Origin: Pseudomonas mandelii | GTDB lineage: Bacteria; Pseudomonadota; Gammaproteobacteria; Pseudomonadales; Pseudomonadaceae | Direction of reading: 5' to 3' | DNA length: 64,000 bases | Assembly (NCBI RefSeq): GCF_900106065.1 | Contig: NZ_LT629796.1 | Location: 4,185,501 to 4,249,500, forward strand | In this document: piece after piece, positions 35,506-44,961 of the stretch | Numbering within the stretch: the stretch's first letter is position 1 | Layout of the letters: each line of letters begins with the position of its first letter | Notes under the pieces: model-generated | Databases searched by the model: none | Told to the model about the DNA's origin: nothing | What the model saw: the letters and a program-made list of their open reading frames with translations, nothing else | Position numbers and translations under genes: made by a program

Positions 35506-36876
35506 ATGCCCGTTACCCCCCATTCGCTTCTTCAGGCCGCCGCGACGGCCAAGACTCAAGTCGCCTCCGCCAATACCCCGGCGCTGACCGCTGAGCCAGG
35601 GGGCAAGGCGTCCAGCTTCGCTGATGTTTACGCCGATCAAGCCCGGAACAAGCCTTCTGTGGTCGCCGATAAAGCGGCTAAACCGGCTACCGAAAATGCC
35701 TCGAAAACCCACGGCAAACCGGATGTCAGCACTGACAAGCCTGCCGCCCCGGAACGGGCGGTTGCCGATAGCGGCAATTCCTTGCCCGCCGATAAACCGG
35801 CGCCGACCGATGACACAGCTGCCAGCGACAACCAGCCCGAGACGGCTGAAACGCCGGTGGCCGATACGGCGCCTGTCGATCCGAGCCTCGACCCGGCCCT
35901 TGATCCTGCGTTGATGCAGGCAGTACAGCCGTCGGTAACCGTACCGGCCGCGCAAACAGCTGCACCAGTTGTCACGACCGCACAGCCGCAGGCTGAAGCG
36001 CCGGTTGCCGCCGCCGTTGTTGCCGCGTCTGTGCCAGTGGAGACGGCCACTGACGGCGATTTTGATCCCGAAGCTGATCCGCTCGACGCATTGCCCGCCG
36101 TACGCATGGCCATGGAGCAGAGCGGCCACGTATCCGCCAGCAGCCAGGCCCAGTCCAAAGCCACGGCTGCCCAGACCCAGGCTGACGGTGAGCTGACGGC
36201 GGCGCAGAACTTTGCCGCCGGCATGGCCAGCATGCTCGACGTGCAAGCCGACAAGGACAGCACCAGTCAGGGTGGCGAGAAAGCCTTCAGCGGTCTGATT
36301 GATAGCGGCCTCAAGGATTTGACGTCCGCCAGCAGCGATACCCGTGTCGATGACTTCGCCAACCGTCTGGCGGCACTGACCCAGGCGGCCACCCCAAAAA
36401 CCGCCAATGCCTTGCCGGTCAACCAACCGATCGCCATGCATCAGAGCGGCTGGACCGAGGAAGTGGTCAACCGCGTCATGTACCTTTCCAGCGCCAACCT
36501 CAAGGCGGCCGACATCCAGTTGCAACCGGCTGAACTGGGGCGTCTCGATATCCGGGTGAACATGGTTCCCGACCAGCAGACCCAGGTTACCTTCATGAGC
36601 GCCCATCCAAGCGTTCGTGAAGCGCTGGACAGTCAGATGCAACGCCTGCGTGACATGTTCGTGCAACAGGGCATGGGCCAGGTCGACGTCAATGTGTCCG
36701 ACCAGTCTCGTGGCTGGCAAGGCCAGGATCAGGCTCAGCAGGGGCAGGGCGGTCGGACCAGCGCCAATGGAGGTCGTCTTGACTCCATGGATGACGAGGT
36801 CGCAACCGCCGTCGCCGAAGTGGCGGCAACCGCTACCAGCGTGATCGGCTCCAGCGCCGTCGACTACTACGCCTGA
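35506..36876 (+). CDS. fliK: Flagellar hook-length control protein
   Basis: 456 residues. A long Ala/Pro/Thr/Asp-rich, low-complexity N-terminal ruler (1-290) and the conserved Flg_hook domain (about 320-430) with IQLQPAELGRLDIRVNM. Measures hook length and switches FlhB specificity. Upstream GGAGA. A REP doublet follows. A second FliK-like gene lies at 59821-61395. Confidence 0.93.
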   Translation: MPVTPHSLLQAAATAKTQVASANTPALTAEPGGKASSFADVYADQARNKPSVVADKAAKPATENASKTHGKPDVSTDKPAAPERAVADSGNSLPADKPAPTDDTAASDNQPETAETPVADTAPVDPSLDPALDPALMQAVQPSVTVPAAQTAAPVVTTAQPQAEAPVAAAVVAASVPVETATDGDFDPEADPLDALPAVRMAMEQSGHVSASSQAQSKATAAQTQADGELTAAQNFAAGMASMLDVQADKDSTSQGGEKAFSGLIDSGLKDLTSASSDTRVDDFANRLAALTQAATPKTANALPVNQPIAMHQSGWTEEVVNRVMYLSSANLKAADIQLQPAELGRLDIRVNMVPDQQTQVTFMSAHPSVREALDSQMQRLRDMFVQQGMGQVDVNVSDQSRGWQGQDQAQQGQGGRTSANGGRLDSMDDEVATAVAEVAATATSVIGSSAVDYYA

Positions 36877-36888
36877 TCACACCTCTCC

Positions 36889-36977
36889 TGTAGGAGCGAG
36901 GCTTGCCCGCGAAGAATGATGACGCGGTATGGCTGATAAACCGCGGCGCCTGTTTCGCGGGCAGCCTCGCTCCTACA
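36889..36977. repeat. REP doublet after fliK
   Basis: Arms 36889-36913 and 36954-36977 are reverse complements except for one missing A, with the same TAGGAGCGAGGCTTGCCCG unit as at 32810. Fills the fliK-fliL gap ahead of the fliL promoter. Confidence 0.85.
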
Positions 36978-37019
36978 ATTGATTGCGTTTCGCTGTCTCC
37001 CATACCTCCTCGACACTTC

Positions 37020-37035
37020 TGGCATAACACTTGCT
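37020..37035 (+). promoter_or_regulatory. Sigma-54 promoter of fliLMNOPQR-flhB
   Basis: TGGCATAACACTTGCT: GG 37021-37022, GC 37033-37034, spacing 10, 53 bp before fliL. Confidence 0.8.
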
Positions 37036-37085
37036 CTTGCCTTGCCGTGCGACTGTGAAAACCCGAATAGTGACGGATTATTGGC

Positions 37086-37583
37086 ATGGCGAAGAGCGAC
37101 GCAGTAGTAAAAGAACCCGCAACCAAAGGCAAGGTCAAGCTGATCATTGCGATCGTGGTGGCCCTGTTGCTGGCGGTCGGCATGTCCGTGGGGGCGACCT
37201 GGTTCTTCATGCACAGTGCCCAGAGCAAGCCTGTCGCCGCCGAAACCGCTGTGGTCGGCAAGCAGCCAGCGATTTTCGAGCCCATGGCCCCGGCTTTCGT
37301 GGCCAACTACAACGTGAACGGTCGCCAGCGCTACATGCAGGTGAGCATCACCCTGCAAGGCCGTAATCAGGTTGATCTGGAAGCGCTCAAAGTGCATATG
37401 CCGGTGATCCGCAACAACCTGGTCATGCTGTTCTCCGGCCAGGACTTCGCCACGCTGGCGACCCCGGTTGGCCAGGAGATGTTGCGTCAGAAGGCCACGG
37501 CCAGCGTCCAGGAAGTGGCGCAGAAAGAACTCGGCAAAGTGGTTATCGAACAGCTGCTTTTTACTAATTTCGTACTGCAGTAG
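37086..37583 (+). CDS. fliL: Flagellar basal body-associated protein FliL
   Basis: 165 residues. One N-terminal membrane helix (LIIAIVVALLLAVGMSVGATWF, about 19-40) and a periplasmic stomatin-like domain (FVANYNVNGRQRYMQVSI). Supports stator function. Leads the C-ring and export-gate operon; 9 bp to fliM. Confidence 0.94.
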   Translation: MAKSDAVVKEPATKGKVKLIIAIVVALLLAVGMSVGATWFFMHSAQSKPVAAETAVVGKQPAIFEPMAPAFVANYNVNGRQRYMQVSITLQGRNQVDLEALKVHMPVIRNNLVMLFSGQDFATLATPVGQEMLRQKATASVQEVAQKELGKVVIEQLLFTNFVLQ

Positions 37584-37592
37584 GAACACGAC

Positions 37593-38561
37593 ATGGCCGT
37601 GCAGGACCTGCTGTCCCAGGATGAGATCGATGCGCTGTTGCATGGCGTCGACGATGGTCTGGTACAGACCGATAACGCTGCCGAACCCGGCAGCGTCAAA
37701 AGCTACGACCTGACCAGCCAGGATCGCATCGTCCGTGGACGCATGCCGACCCTGGAAATGATCAACGAGCGATTCGCCCGCTACACCCGCATCAGCATGT
37801 TCAACATGCTGCGCCGCTCGGCGGACGTTGCCGTCGGCGGTGTGCAGGTGATGAAGTTCGGCGAATACGTGCACTCGCTGTACGTGCCGACCAGCCTCAA
37901 CCTGGTCAAGATCAAGCCGTTGCGCGGCACCGCGCTGTTCATCCTTGACGCCAAACTGGTGTTCAAGCTGGTGGACAACTTCTTCGGCGGTGACGGCCGT
38001 CACGCGAAGATCGAAGGGCGTGAATTCACCCCCACCGAGCTGCGTGTGGTGCGCATGGTGCTGGAGCAGGCCTTCGTCGATTTGAAGGAAGCCTGGCAGG
38101 CGATCATGGAAGTGAACTTCGAGTACATCAACTCGGAAGTGAACCCGGCCATGGCCAATATCGTCGGTCCGAGCGAAGCGGTGGTGGTGTCCACTTTCCA
38201 CATCGAACTCGATGGGGGTGGCGGCGACCTGCACGTGACCATGCCGTACTCGATGATCGAGCCGGTGCGCGAAATGCTTGACGCCGGCTTCCAGTCGGAT
38301 CTGGACGATCAGGACGAGCGCTGGGTCAACGCCCTGCGCCAGGACGTGCTGGACGTCGACGTGCCGATCGGTGCCACGGTTGCCCGTCGCCAGTTGCGTT
38401 TGCGCGACATCCTGCACATGCAGCCGGGTGACGTGATCCCGGTCGAGATGCCGGAAGAGATGATCATGCGCGCCAACGGCGTGCCGGCCTTCAAGGTCAA
38501 GATGGGCTCGCATAAAGGCAACCTCGCGTTGCAGGTGATCGAGCCGATCGAGCGTCGCTGA
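37593..38561 (+). CDS. fliM: Flagellar motor switch protein FliM
   Basis: 322 residues. The N-terminal CheY-P-binding peptide LLSQDEIDALLHG (5-17), central CheC-like domain, and C-terminal SpoA domain (LRLRDILHMQPGDVIP). C-ring switch component. Confidence 0.97.
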   Translation: MAVQDLLSQDEIDALLHGVDDGLVQTDNAAEPGSVKSYDLTSQDRIVRGRMPTLEMINERFARYTRISMFNMLRRSADVAVGGVQVMKFGEYVHSLYVPTSLNLVKIKPLRGTALFILDAKLVFKLVDNFFGGDGRHAKIEGREFTPTELRVVRMVLEQAFVDLKEAWQAIMEVNFEYINSEVNPAMANIVGPSEAVVVSTFHIELDGGGGDLHVTMPYSMIEPVREMLDAGFQSDLDDQDERWVNALRQDVLDVDVPIGATVARRQLRLRDILHMQPGDVIPVEMPEEMIMRANGVPAFKVKMGSHKGNLALQVIEPIERR

Positions 38562-38626
38562 TTGGCGCTCCAACCCCCTATTAATTGGCTGCTCTTGATT
38601 GAGCAGTTGCCCGCCGAGGACAAATG

Positions 38627-39085
38627 ATGAACGACGATATGAACGCCCAGGACGACCAGGCACTGGCTGACGAATGGGCTGCTGCCCTGGAAGAAACCGG
38701 TGATGCCGGCCAGGCCGATATCGACGCCTTGCTGGCCGCCGACGTCGGCAGCTCGTCGTCTAACCGTCTGCCGATGGAAGAGTTCGGCAGCGTGCCGAAG
38801 AACCACGATCCGGTCACCCTGGACGGTCCGAACCTCGACGTGATCCTCGACATTCCGGTGTCGATTTCCATGGAAGTGGGCAGCACCGACATCAACATCC
38901 GCAACCTGCTGCAACTCAACCAGGGTTCGGTGATCGAGCTGGACCGACTGGCCGGTGAGCCGCTGGACGTACTGGTCAACGGCACCCTGATCGCCCACGG
39001 CGAAGTGGTTGTGGTCAACGAGAAGTTTGGCATCCGCCTGACCGACGTGATCAGCCCAAGCGAACGTATCAAGAAGCTGCGCTAA
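38627..39085 (+). CDS. fliN: Flagellar motor switch protein FliN
   Basis: 152 residues. An acidic N-terminal extension (ALADEWAAALEETGDAGQADIDAL) then a SpoA domain (SISMEVGSTDINIRNLLQL, about 80-150). ATG 38627 sits 6 nt from GAGGA; the adjacent ATG at 38624 gives one residue more. 65 bp after fliM. Confidence 0.95.
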   Translation: MNDDMNAQDDQALADEWAAALEETGDAGQADIDALLAADVGSSSSNRLPMEEFGSVPKNHDPVTLDGPNLDVILDIPVSISMEVGSTDINIRNLLQLNQGSVIELDRLAGEPLDVLVNGTLIAHGEVVVVNEKFGIRLTDVISPSERIKKLR

Positions 39086-39526
39086 GTGAAGAGGGTTCTG
39101 GGGTTTTTATTGGCGTTGCCGTTCAGCGTTCTGGCCGCCGAGCCGGTTGCGACGGCGGCGGCCGCGCCGGCAGTCAGTAGCGGTGTGGCCGGGCAACTGA
39201 CGCAGTTGGTCTTCGGCTTGCTGTTGGTGCTGGGGTTGATCTTCTTCCTCGCCTGGCTGCTGCGCCGGGTCCAGCAGGCCGGGCCGGCCGGTAAGGGGCA
39301 GGTGATCGAGATTGTCGGTTCCCGTGCCTTGGGCCCCCGCGACCGTTTGATGCTGGTGCAAGTCGGCAATGAGCAGATCTTGCTTGGCCTGAGCCCCGGC
39401 ACGATCACTGCACTGCATGTGCTTAAAGAGCCGATTGAAGTGCCGACCACCACCGAGAAAGCGACCCCGGAGTTTGCCCAGCATCTGTTGAAGATACTCG
39501 GCAAGGATCAGAAGGATAAGAAGTAA
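39086..39526 (+). CDS. fliO: Flagellar biosynthetic protein FliO
   Basis: 146 residues. Signal-like first segment ([17 protein letters not shown]), then a membrane helix ([19 protein letters not shown], about 41-60) and a cytoplasmic FliO domain ([17 protein letters not shown]). Assists FliP assembly. GTG start directly after the fliN stop; 1-bp overlap with fliP. Confidence 0.9.
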   Translation: MKRVLGFLLALPFSVLAAEPVATAAAAPAVSSGVAGQLTQLVFGLLLVLGLIFFLAWLLRRVQQAGPAGKGQVIEIVGSRALGPRDRLMLVQVGNEQILLGLSPGTITALHVLKEPIEVPTTTEKATPEFAQHLLKILGKDQKDKK

Positions 39527-40284
39527 TGGGTGCGTTACGCATCGTCTTGACGCTGGCCCTGATGCTGGTCGCGCCGCTGGCGTTCGCCGCCGATCCGTTG
39601 TCGATCCCGGCGATCACCCTGGGTACCAACGCCAATGGCGCTCAGGAATACTCGGTCAGCCTGCAAATTTTGCTGATCATGACCGCGCTGAGTTTCATCC
39701 CGGCGTTCGTCATGCTGATGACCAGTTTCACCCGGATCATCATTGTGTTCTCGATCCTGCGTCAGGCCCTGGGCCTGCAGCAGACGCCGTCGAACCAGAT
39801 CCTCACCGGCATGGCGCTGTTCCTGACCCTGTTTATCATGGCACCGGTGTTTGACCGGGTGAATCAGGACGCCTTGCAACCGTACCTGGCGGAGAAACTC
39901 ACCGCTCAGGATGCCGTGGCCAAGGCCCAGGTGCCGATCAAGGACTTCATGCTGGCGCAGACGCGCAGCAGCGATCTCGAGCTGTTCATGCGCCTGTCCA
40001 AGCGCACTGACATCGCTTCGCCGGATCAGGCACCGCTGACCATTCTGGTGCCGGCCTTCGTCACCTCCGAGCTTAAAACCGCGTTCCAGATCGGCTTCAT
40101 GATCTTCATTCCGTTCCTGATCATCGACCTGGTCGTGGCCAGTGTGCTGATGGCCATGGGGATGATGATGCTCTCGCCGCTGATCATTTCCCTGCCGTTC
40201 AAGATCATGCTGTTCGTGCTGGTGGATGGCTGGGCGTTGATCATCGGCACCCTGGCAAGCAGCTTCGGCGGTGTGTCGCCATGA
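39526..40284 (+). CDS. fliP: Flagellar export gate protein FliP
   Basis: 252 residues. Cleavable signal peptide ([12 protein letters not shown]), then four membrane helices and signatures [20 protein letters not shown] and [12 protein letters not shown]. Core of the export gate with FliQ and FliR. Confidence 0.97.
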   Translation: MGALRIVLTLALMLVAPLAFAADPLSIPAITLGTNANGAQEYSVSLQILLIMTALSFIPAFVMLMTSFTRIIIVFSILRQALGLQQTPSNQILTGMALFLTLFIMAPVFDRVNQDALQPYLAEKLTAQDAVAKAQVPIKDFMLAQTRSSDLELFMRLSKRTDIASPDQAPLTILVPAFVTSELKTAFQIGFMIFIPFLIIDLVVASVLMAMGMMMLSPLIISLPFKIMLFVLVDGWALIIGTLASSFGGVSP

Positions 40285-40550
40285 CGCCGGAAGTGGCGGT
40301 AGACATTTTTCGCGAAGCGCTGTGGCTGACCACCATGATGGTGGCTGTGCTGGTGATTCCGAGTCTGCTGGTGGGCCTGCTGGTGGCAATGTTCCAGGCC
40401 GCCACGCAGATCAACGAACAAACCCTGAGCTTCCTGCCGCGCTTGCTGGTCATGCTGGTCACGCTGATCGTCGCCGGCCCGTGGCTGGTGCAGACGTTCA
40501 TGGAATACATCCTGCAGCTGTACGGCAATATTCCTCAGGTCATCGGCTAA
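40281..40550 (+). CDS. fliQ: Flagellar export gate protein FliQ
   Basis: 89 residues, two membrane helices, signature [20 protein letters not shown] overlap with fliP; 3 bp to fliR. Confidence 0.97.
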   Translation: MTPEVAVDIFREALWLTTMMVAVLVIPSLLVGLLVAMFQAATQINEQTLSFLPRLLVMLVTLIVAGPWLVQTFMEYILQLYGNIPQVIG

Positions 40551-40553
40551 ACC

Positions 40554-41339
40554 ATGCCGTCGCTGCTGCAGCTGACCGATACCCAGATCAGTACCTGGGT
40601 GGCGACGTTCATGTTGCCGCTGTTTCGCATCGGGGCCTTGCTGATGGTCATGCCGGTGTTCGGCACAACCCTGGTGCCCACTCGCGTGCGCCTGTATTTC
40701 GCCCTGGCGATCACAGTGGTGATTGCGCCGGGCCTTCCGCCGATGCCGCCGATCAATGCGCTGGATTTGAGTGCGCTGCTGCTAATCGCCGAGCAGGTCC
40801 TCATCGGTGCGTTGCTGGGTTTCTCCTTGCAGCTGTTCTTCCAGGCGTTCGTGGTGGCGGGGCAGATCGTCTCCATTCAGATGGGCATGGGCTTCGCGTC
40901 GATGATCGACCCCACCAACGGCGTCTCGGTGGCGGTGATCGGGCAGTTCTTCACCATGCTGGTGACGCTGTTGTTCCTGTCCATGAATGGCCATCTGGTG
41001 GTCTTCGAAGTCCTGACCGAAAGCTTCACCACGATGCCGGTGGGCAGTGGCTTGATGGTCAATCATTTCTGGGAGCTGGCCGGTAAGCTGGGCTGGGTTC
41101 TGGGTGCTGCACTGTTGCTGGTACTGCCGGCGATCACCGCGTTGCTGGTGGTCAACATTGCGTTCGGCGTGATGACCCGGGCCGCGCCGCAACTGAACAT
41201 TTTTTCCATCGGTTTCCCGCTGACCCTGGTGCTCGGGCTGTTCATCGTCTGGGTCGGGTTGGCGGACATCATCAATCAGTATCAACCGCTGGCCTCCGAG
41301 GCCTTGCAGTTGTTACGCGAACTGGCACGGGCGCGCTGA
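40554..41339 (+). CDS. fliR: Flagellar export gate protein FliR
   Basis: 261 residues, about six membrane helices, with GMGFASMIDPTNGVSVAVIGQF typical of FliR/YscT (quoted in part: GMGFASMIDP). 3 bp to flhB. Confidence 0.96.
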   Translation: MPSLLQLTDTQISTWVATFMLPLFRIGALLMVMPVFGTTLVPTRVRLYFALAITVVIAPGLPPMPPINALDLSALLLIAEQVLIGALLGFSLQLFFQAFVVAGQIVSIQMGMGFASMIDPTNGVSVAVIGQFFTMLVTLLFLSMNGHLVVFEVLTESFTTMPVGSGLMVNHFWELAGKLGWVLGAALLLVLPAITALLVVNIAFGVMTRAAPQLNIFSIGFPLTLVLGLFIVWVGLADIINQYQPLASEALQLLRELARAR

Positions 41340-41342
41340 GTC

Positions 41343-42482
41343 ATGGCTGAGAGCGAAAGCGGTCAGGACAAAACAGAAGACCCCACGGAGAAACGTAAAA
41401 AGGACTCCCGGGAAAAGGGCGAGATTGCGCGCTCCAAGGAGCTCAACACCCTGGCTGTCATGCTCGCCGGCGCTGGCGGGCTGCTGATTTTCGGTGGAGC
41501 CCTGGCGCAGGACATGATGGAGCTGATGCGCATGAACTTCACGCTGTCGCGGGAAGTGATTCTGGATCAGCGCAACATGGGCGCCTTCCTGCTGCACTCG
41601 GGGCAGATCGCCCTGCTGGCAATTCAGCCGGTGATGATCACCTTGTTGCTGGCCGCGTTGATTGGCCCGATTTCCCTCGGTGGCTGGCTGTTCGCGGCAG
41701 GCTCCCTGGCACCGAAATTCAGTCGCATGAACCCCGGTGCGGGGCTCAAGCGAATGTTCTCGGCCAAGGCGCTGGTCGAACTGCTCAAGGCCCTGGCGAA
41801 GTTTTTCATCGTGCTGTTCGTGGCGCTGGCGGTGTTGTCTGCCGACATCGACGATCTGATGCGCATTGCTCATGAGCCGTTGGACATGGCGATCATTCAC
41901 AGCCTGCAAGTGGTCGGCTGGAGCACTTTGTGGATGGCTTGCGGGCTGATCATCATCGCTGCCGTCGACGTGCCGGTGCAGCTGTGGGAAAGCCACAAGA
42001 AACTGCTGATGACCAAGCAGGAAGTGCGTGACGAACACAAGGATCAGGAAGGGCGGCCGGAGGTCAAACAGCGCATTCGCCAGTTGCAGCGCGAGATGTC
42101 GCAGCGGCGGATGATGGCGGCCATCCCTGAGGCCGACGTGGTGATTACCAACCCGACTCACTACGCCGTCGCCCTCAAGTACGATCCCGACAAGGGCAGC
42201 GCGCCGGTGCTGCTGGCCAAGGGCAGTGACTTTCTGGCCTTGAAAATTCGTGAAATCGCCGTGGCCAATAATGTGCTGCTGCTCGAATCGCCGGCCCTGG
42301 CGCGTTCGATCTACTACTCCACGGAACTGGAGCAGGAAATCCCCGGTGGGTTGTACCTGGCGGTCGCTCAGGTGCTGGCCTACGTCTACCAGATCCGCCA
42401 GTACCGCGCGGGCAAGGGCAAGCGCCCGGATCCGCTGAAGGACAACTTGCCGATCCCACCGGATCTGCGGCGTGATTCCTGA
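41343..42482 (+). CDS. flhB: Flagellar export switch protein FlhB
   Basis: 379 residues. EDPTEKRKKDSREKGEI N-terminus, four membrane helices, and a cytoplasmic domain with the autocleavage motif NPTH at 270-273. Cleavage and FliK contact change export from hook to filament proteins. Last gene of the fliL operon; the 20-bp repeat begins 27 bp after its stop. Confidence 0.97.
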   Translation: MAESESGQDKTEDPTEKRKKDSREKGEIARSKELNTLAVMLAGAGGLLIFGGALAQDMMELMRMNFTLSREVILDQRNMGAFLLHSGQIALLAIQPVMITLLLAALIGPISLGGWLFAAGSLAPKFSRMNPGAGLKRMFSAKALVELLKALAKFFIVLFVALAVLSADIDDLMRIAHEPLDMAIIHSLQVVGWSTLWMACGLIIIAAVDVPVQLWESHKKLLMTKQEVRDEHKDQEGRPEVKQRIRQLQREMSQRRMMAAIPEADVVITNPTHYAVALKYDPDKGSAPVLLAKGSDFLALKIREIAVANNVLLLESPALARSIYYSTELEQEIPGGLYLAVAQVLAYVYQIRQYRAGKGKRPDPLKDNLPIPPDLRRDS

Positions 42483-42508
42483 TCCCGTTCATCTGAAAAC
42501 CCTGCAAC

Positions 42509-42528
42509 CCTGTTAGTTCTGACAGTAG
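42509..42528. repeat. Left copy of a 20-bp inverted repeat flanking the flhB-flhA insert
   Basis: CCTGTTAGTTCTGACAGTAG, exact reverse complement of 44865-44884. With one mismatch the match extends three bases inward. The unit itself is an imperfect dyad (CTGTTAG/CTGACAG). Confidence 0.85.
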
Positions 42529-42657
42529 ACGGTCAGCACCCGCTTGCGCTGTCATACCCGTGGGAATTCTCCCGATCAACGTCCTTGCAGTGGTGTTCTG
42601 ATCATTCGACTGGAGCGCCAAGGATTGGTGTTTGCGTCTGTTCTAGAGGGAATAATC

Positions 42658-43320
42658 ATGACCGAGCGTCTCTATCGAAAACTGCAGGGTATGGAGTTGA
42701 AGTTTGTTTCGGGTGTTCTGAAGGATAAGCCGACAGAAAGCGCTATCGGTTATTCGGTCACATTCAGAATGTCGCTGGATTTCGCGTGCTTTGTGCAGAT
42801 GGCCAATGCTCATATACCTGGATATTTAAACTTTCCAAAAAATGCCATCAGGCCCTCGTTGGAAGGGTTCGCCAGCCATGACAGCTTCAACTATTTAGAA
42901 GATTCGGCCGGAAAAATCGGTAGCACAGAGGAGTTGTGCCGCCTTTTTACGGATCCAGAAAACTACAACGATCAGTGGTCCGCCGGGGTCTTGCAGCGAC
43001 GCCCTCACAAACCTGAATTCTCATTTGTCGATGGGCAACTGCAAGTGGTCGCCACAGTAGATTATCGCCATTCGAAAAAACGCCCGATTCTGGTGAGTGA
43101 TTTGCCGGTCATTAAATTTCAATGGGCATTAGACCTGTTGTTGGGGCACAACATGGCGGGTGATTCCCTTGCGCCGGGGACAGTCGTCATACTTGGCTAT
43201 GCCTTGGAGGAGTTGGTGGAGGCGGAGGGATTGCAGATGAATAAAGGTACACGGTACATGGTTGGCAGAACGCTTGATTTCGGTGCCATCCGTGAGGCGC
43301 AGATTCTGACGGCGGGATGA
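42658..43320 (+). CDS. Hypothetical protein in the flhB-flhA insert
   Basis: 220 residues, no signal peptide or membrane helix. No family recognised. Base composition is visibly more AT-rich than the neighbouring fli genes, suggesting acquired DNA. ATG 42658 follows AGAGGG; the frame is open upstream to 42544 but without a good start. Converges on the propeller gene on the other strand. Confidence 0.7.
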   Translation: MTERLYRKLQGMELKFVSGVLKDKPTESAIGYSVTFRMSLDFACFVQMANAHIPGYLNFPKNAIRPSLEGFASHDSFNYLEDSAGKIGSTEELCRLFTDPENYNDQWSAGVLQRRPHKPEFSFVDGQLQVVATVDYRHSKKRPILVSDLPVIKFQWALDLLLGHNMAGDSLAPGTVVILGYALEELVEAEGLQMNKGTRYMVGRTLDFGAIREAQILTAG

Positions 43321-43385
43321 TTGAGCGCTGGTGTGTGATGTTTTTGTGCCTGACGACCGCTGACGTGAGCCCTTCTGTTTCGAAC

Positions 43386-43436
43386 CTCCCTGCGCAAAAG
43401 TTGCGAAGGGAGACCTGCAGTTGGAAAACTGCAGGT
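43386..43436. terminator. Two tandem hairpins between convergent genes
   Basis: Hairpin 1: CTCCCT-G-CGCAA (43386-43397) with TTGCG-A-AGGGAG (43401-43412). Hairpin 2: ACCTGCAGTT (43413-43422) with AACTGCAGGT (43427-43436), perfect 10-bp stem. They abut exactly and lie between the two stops, so they can serve both strands. Confidence 0.6.
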
Positions 43437-43459
43437 GAGTAGGCTTTTATCCTGGGATT

Positions 43460-44806
43460 CTAATAGAAATAAAGCACAAAGATGCCGTTGTCAGGCCGCG
43501 CAAGCACCTCTCTCAGGTTGTTCTTTCCTGTATCGATTTTCTGGATAACCTCCAGGCTTACAGCATCCAGAACCCAGATGAACGCGGAGGTAAACGTAAC
43601 GACATAGAGGTGCTTACCGTCGGCGCTCACCGACACATGTCTCGGCGATTTTTCGCTCCAGGCAACATTGATGATTTTGTTGGTAGCCGTATCAATTACC
43701 GCAATTTCGCTAGCACTGATATCGGCCACATAAAGGCGAGTACTGTCCTGGTTCAGGGCCATCGAGTAGGCAGATCCAGTGATCGGTATTCTTGCGACAG
43801 TTTTTAATTTTTCAGTGTCAATGACGTCAATAGCGGTTGGATCGGAGTCCGACTCCGCGTCGCCCCCGTGGGCAAGGTACACACGCGAACCGCTGGAATT
43901 GATAGCGAGGCCAAAAGGCCACGGATTGATCGGCAGCGACAGGACAATGGACTGAGTGCTTGTATCGACTGCTTTCAAGTACCCATTGATTCCCAGTGTG
44001 TTACAGGCATAGAGACGTTCGCCGCTTGAACTCACCACCATATAAGGTGAGCCGGATTCGAGGTCGGCGCCTTTCTTGATGTCGTGAGTTTTAGTGTCGA
44101 TCTCCCAAATGTAATTCGAGTAACGACTGTTGACGTAAGCATGGTCACCGTTCGGGCTTAGGCCACCTAACGTTTCGCCTCCCGTTTCAGGTGAGTAGCT
44201 ATGAACGATTGTCTGAGTACGGGTATCCATTGCGCGGACATAACTGACGCTGCCATCCGGGGATTGAACGAAATACAGCCGTGAAGCATCCCGGTTGAGG
44301 GTGAGGCCGTGGATGCCCTGGACCATCTGTATATTGTCGTTCGCCCGCGTCGCCAGGGGGGCAGCGTGCGGGTAGCTTATCTGGATCTGCGCAAATGGGC
44401 CGTGGTGACGGGAGGTCACCTTTTCCAGGCGCAGGTCTGTCAGAGACCTGAGTGCAACGTGAATCTCTGCGCGTTGCTCGCATGTTTGAAATGGCTGGTT
44501 GTTGATTTTTACTCGATAGCTCAGTTCATGTCGGCCTTCGGTGAGGTCCTCGGGTTTCACATGGATCATCAAAGGCGATCCGGCATCCGCAGTTGTGATG
44601 ATGTGTCGAGCAATGACTTTGTCGTCGAGCAGTAGCTCCAGTTCGTTGTCTGAGGCTAAACACGGGTCGGCAATGGTTACGTTCACCCCATTGTAGGGAA
44701 AGAAGTCTTCGCGGGAGGCAAGCCTGATTCCGGTGTCTTTCCAGTCGAGAGTGTCGAGATTAACTTTCACCGACGGTGCAGTCAGTGACGTGCGTGTGTT
44801 GTTCAT
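43460..44806 (-). CDS. YVTN-type beta-propeller protein
   Basis: 448 residues. About 1-150 is a beta-rich domain of unknown kind; from about 165 there are at least six repeats of the YVTN/NHL kind (RVYLAHGG, RLYVADISASEIAVIDTATN, KHLYVVTF). No signal peptide is visible, which is unusual for such surface propellers. AGGAA upstream of the ATG. Reads against the flagellar genes. Function unknown; perhaps an adhesin- or effector-like cargo gene. Confidence 0.82.
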   Translation of the reverse strand: MNNTRTSLTAPSVKVNLDTLDWKDTGIRLASREDFFPYNGVNVTIADPCLASDNELELLLDDKVIARHIITTADAGSPLMIHVKPEDLTEGRHELSYRVKINNQPFQTCEQRAEIHVALRSLTDLRLEKVTSRHHGPFAQIQISYPHAAPLATRANDNIQMVQGIHGLTLNRDASRLYFVQSPDGSVSYVRAMDTRTQTIVHSYSPETGGETLGGLSPNGDHAYVNSRYSNYIWEIDTKTHDIKKGADLESGSPYMVVSSSGERLYACNTLGINGYLKAVDTSTQSIVLSLPINPWPFGLAINSSGSRVYLAHGGDAESDSDPTAIDVIDTEKLKTVARIPITGSAYSMALNQDSTRLYVADISASEIAVIDTATNKIINVAWSEKSPRHVSVSADGKHLYVVTFTSAFIWVLDAVSLEVIQKIDTGKNNLREVLARPDNGIFVLYFY

Positions 44807-44864
44807 GGGGCAATTCCTGTCGCTGCGATTGGTCTTTCATTGAAGGTCAATGCGCGGCACACGG

Positions 44865-44884
44865 CTACTGTCAGAACTAACAGG
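44865..44884. repeat. Right copy of the 20-bp inverted repeat
   Basis: CTACTGTCAGAACTAACAGG, exact reverse complement of 42509-42528. Lies 58 bp before the start codon side of the propeller gene and 78 bp before the flhA sigma-54 site, so the insert leaves the flhA promoter intact. Confidence 0.85.
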
Positions 44885-44961
44885 TACGAATGCTTTTTGG
44901 ATCAGTGGTCACAAAGGTTGCGCCTGCAATCCACTACGTATTCCCCGCTCCGGCAAAAGTT

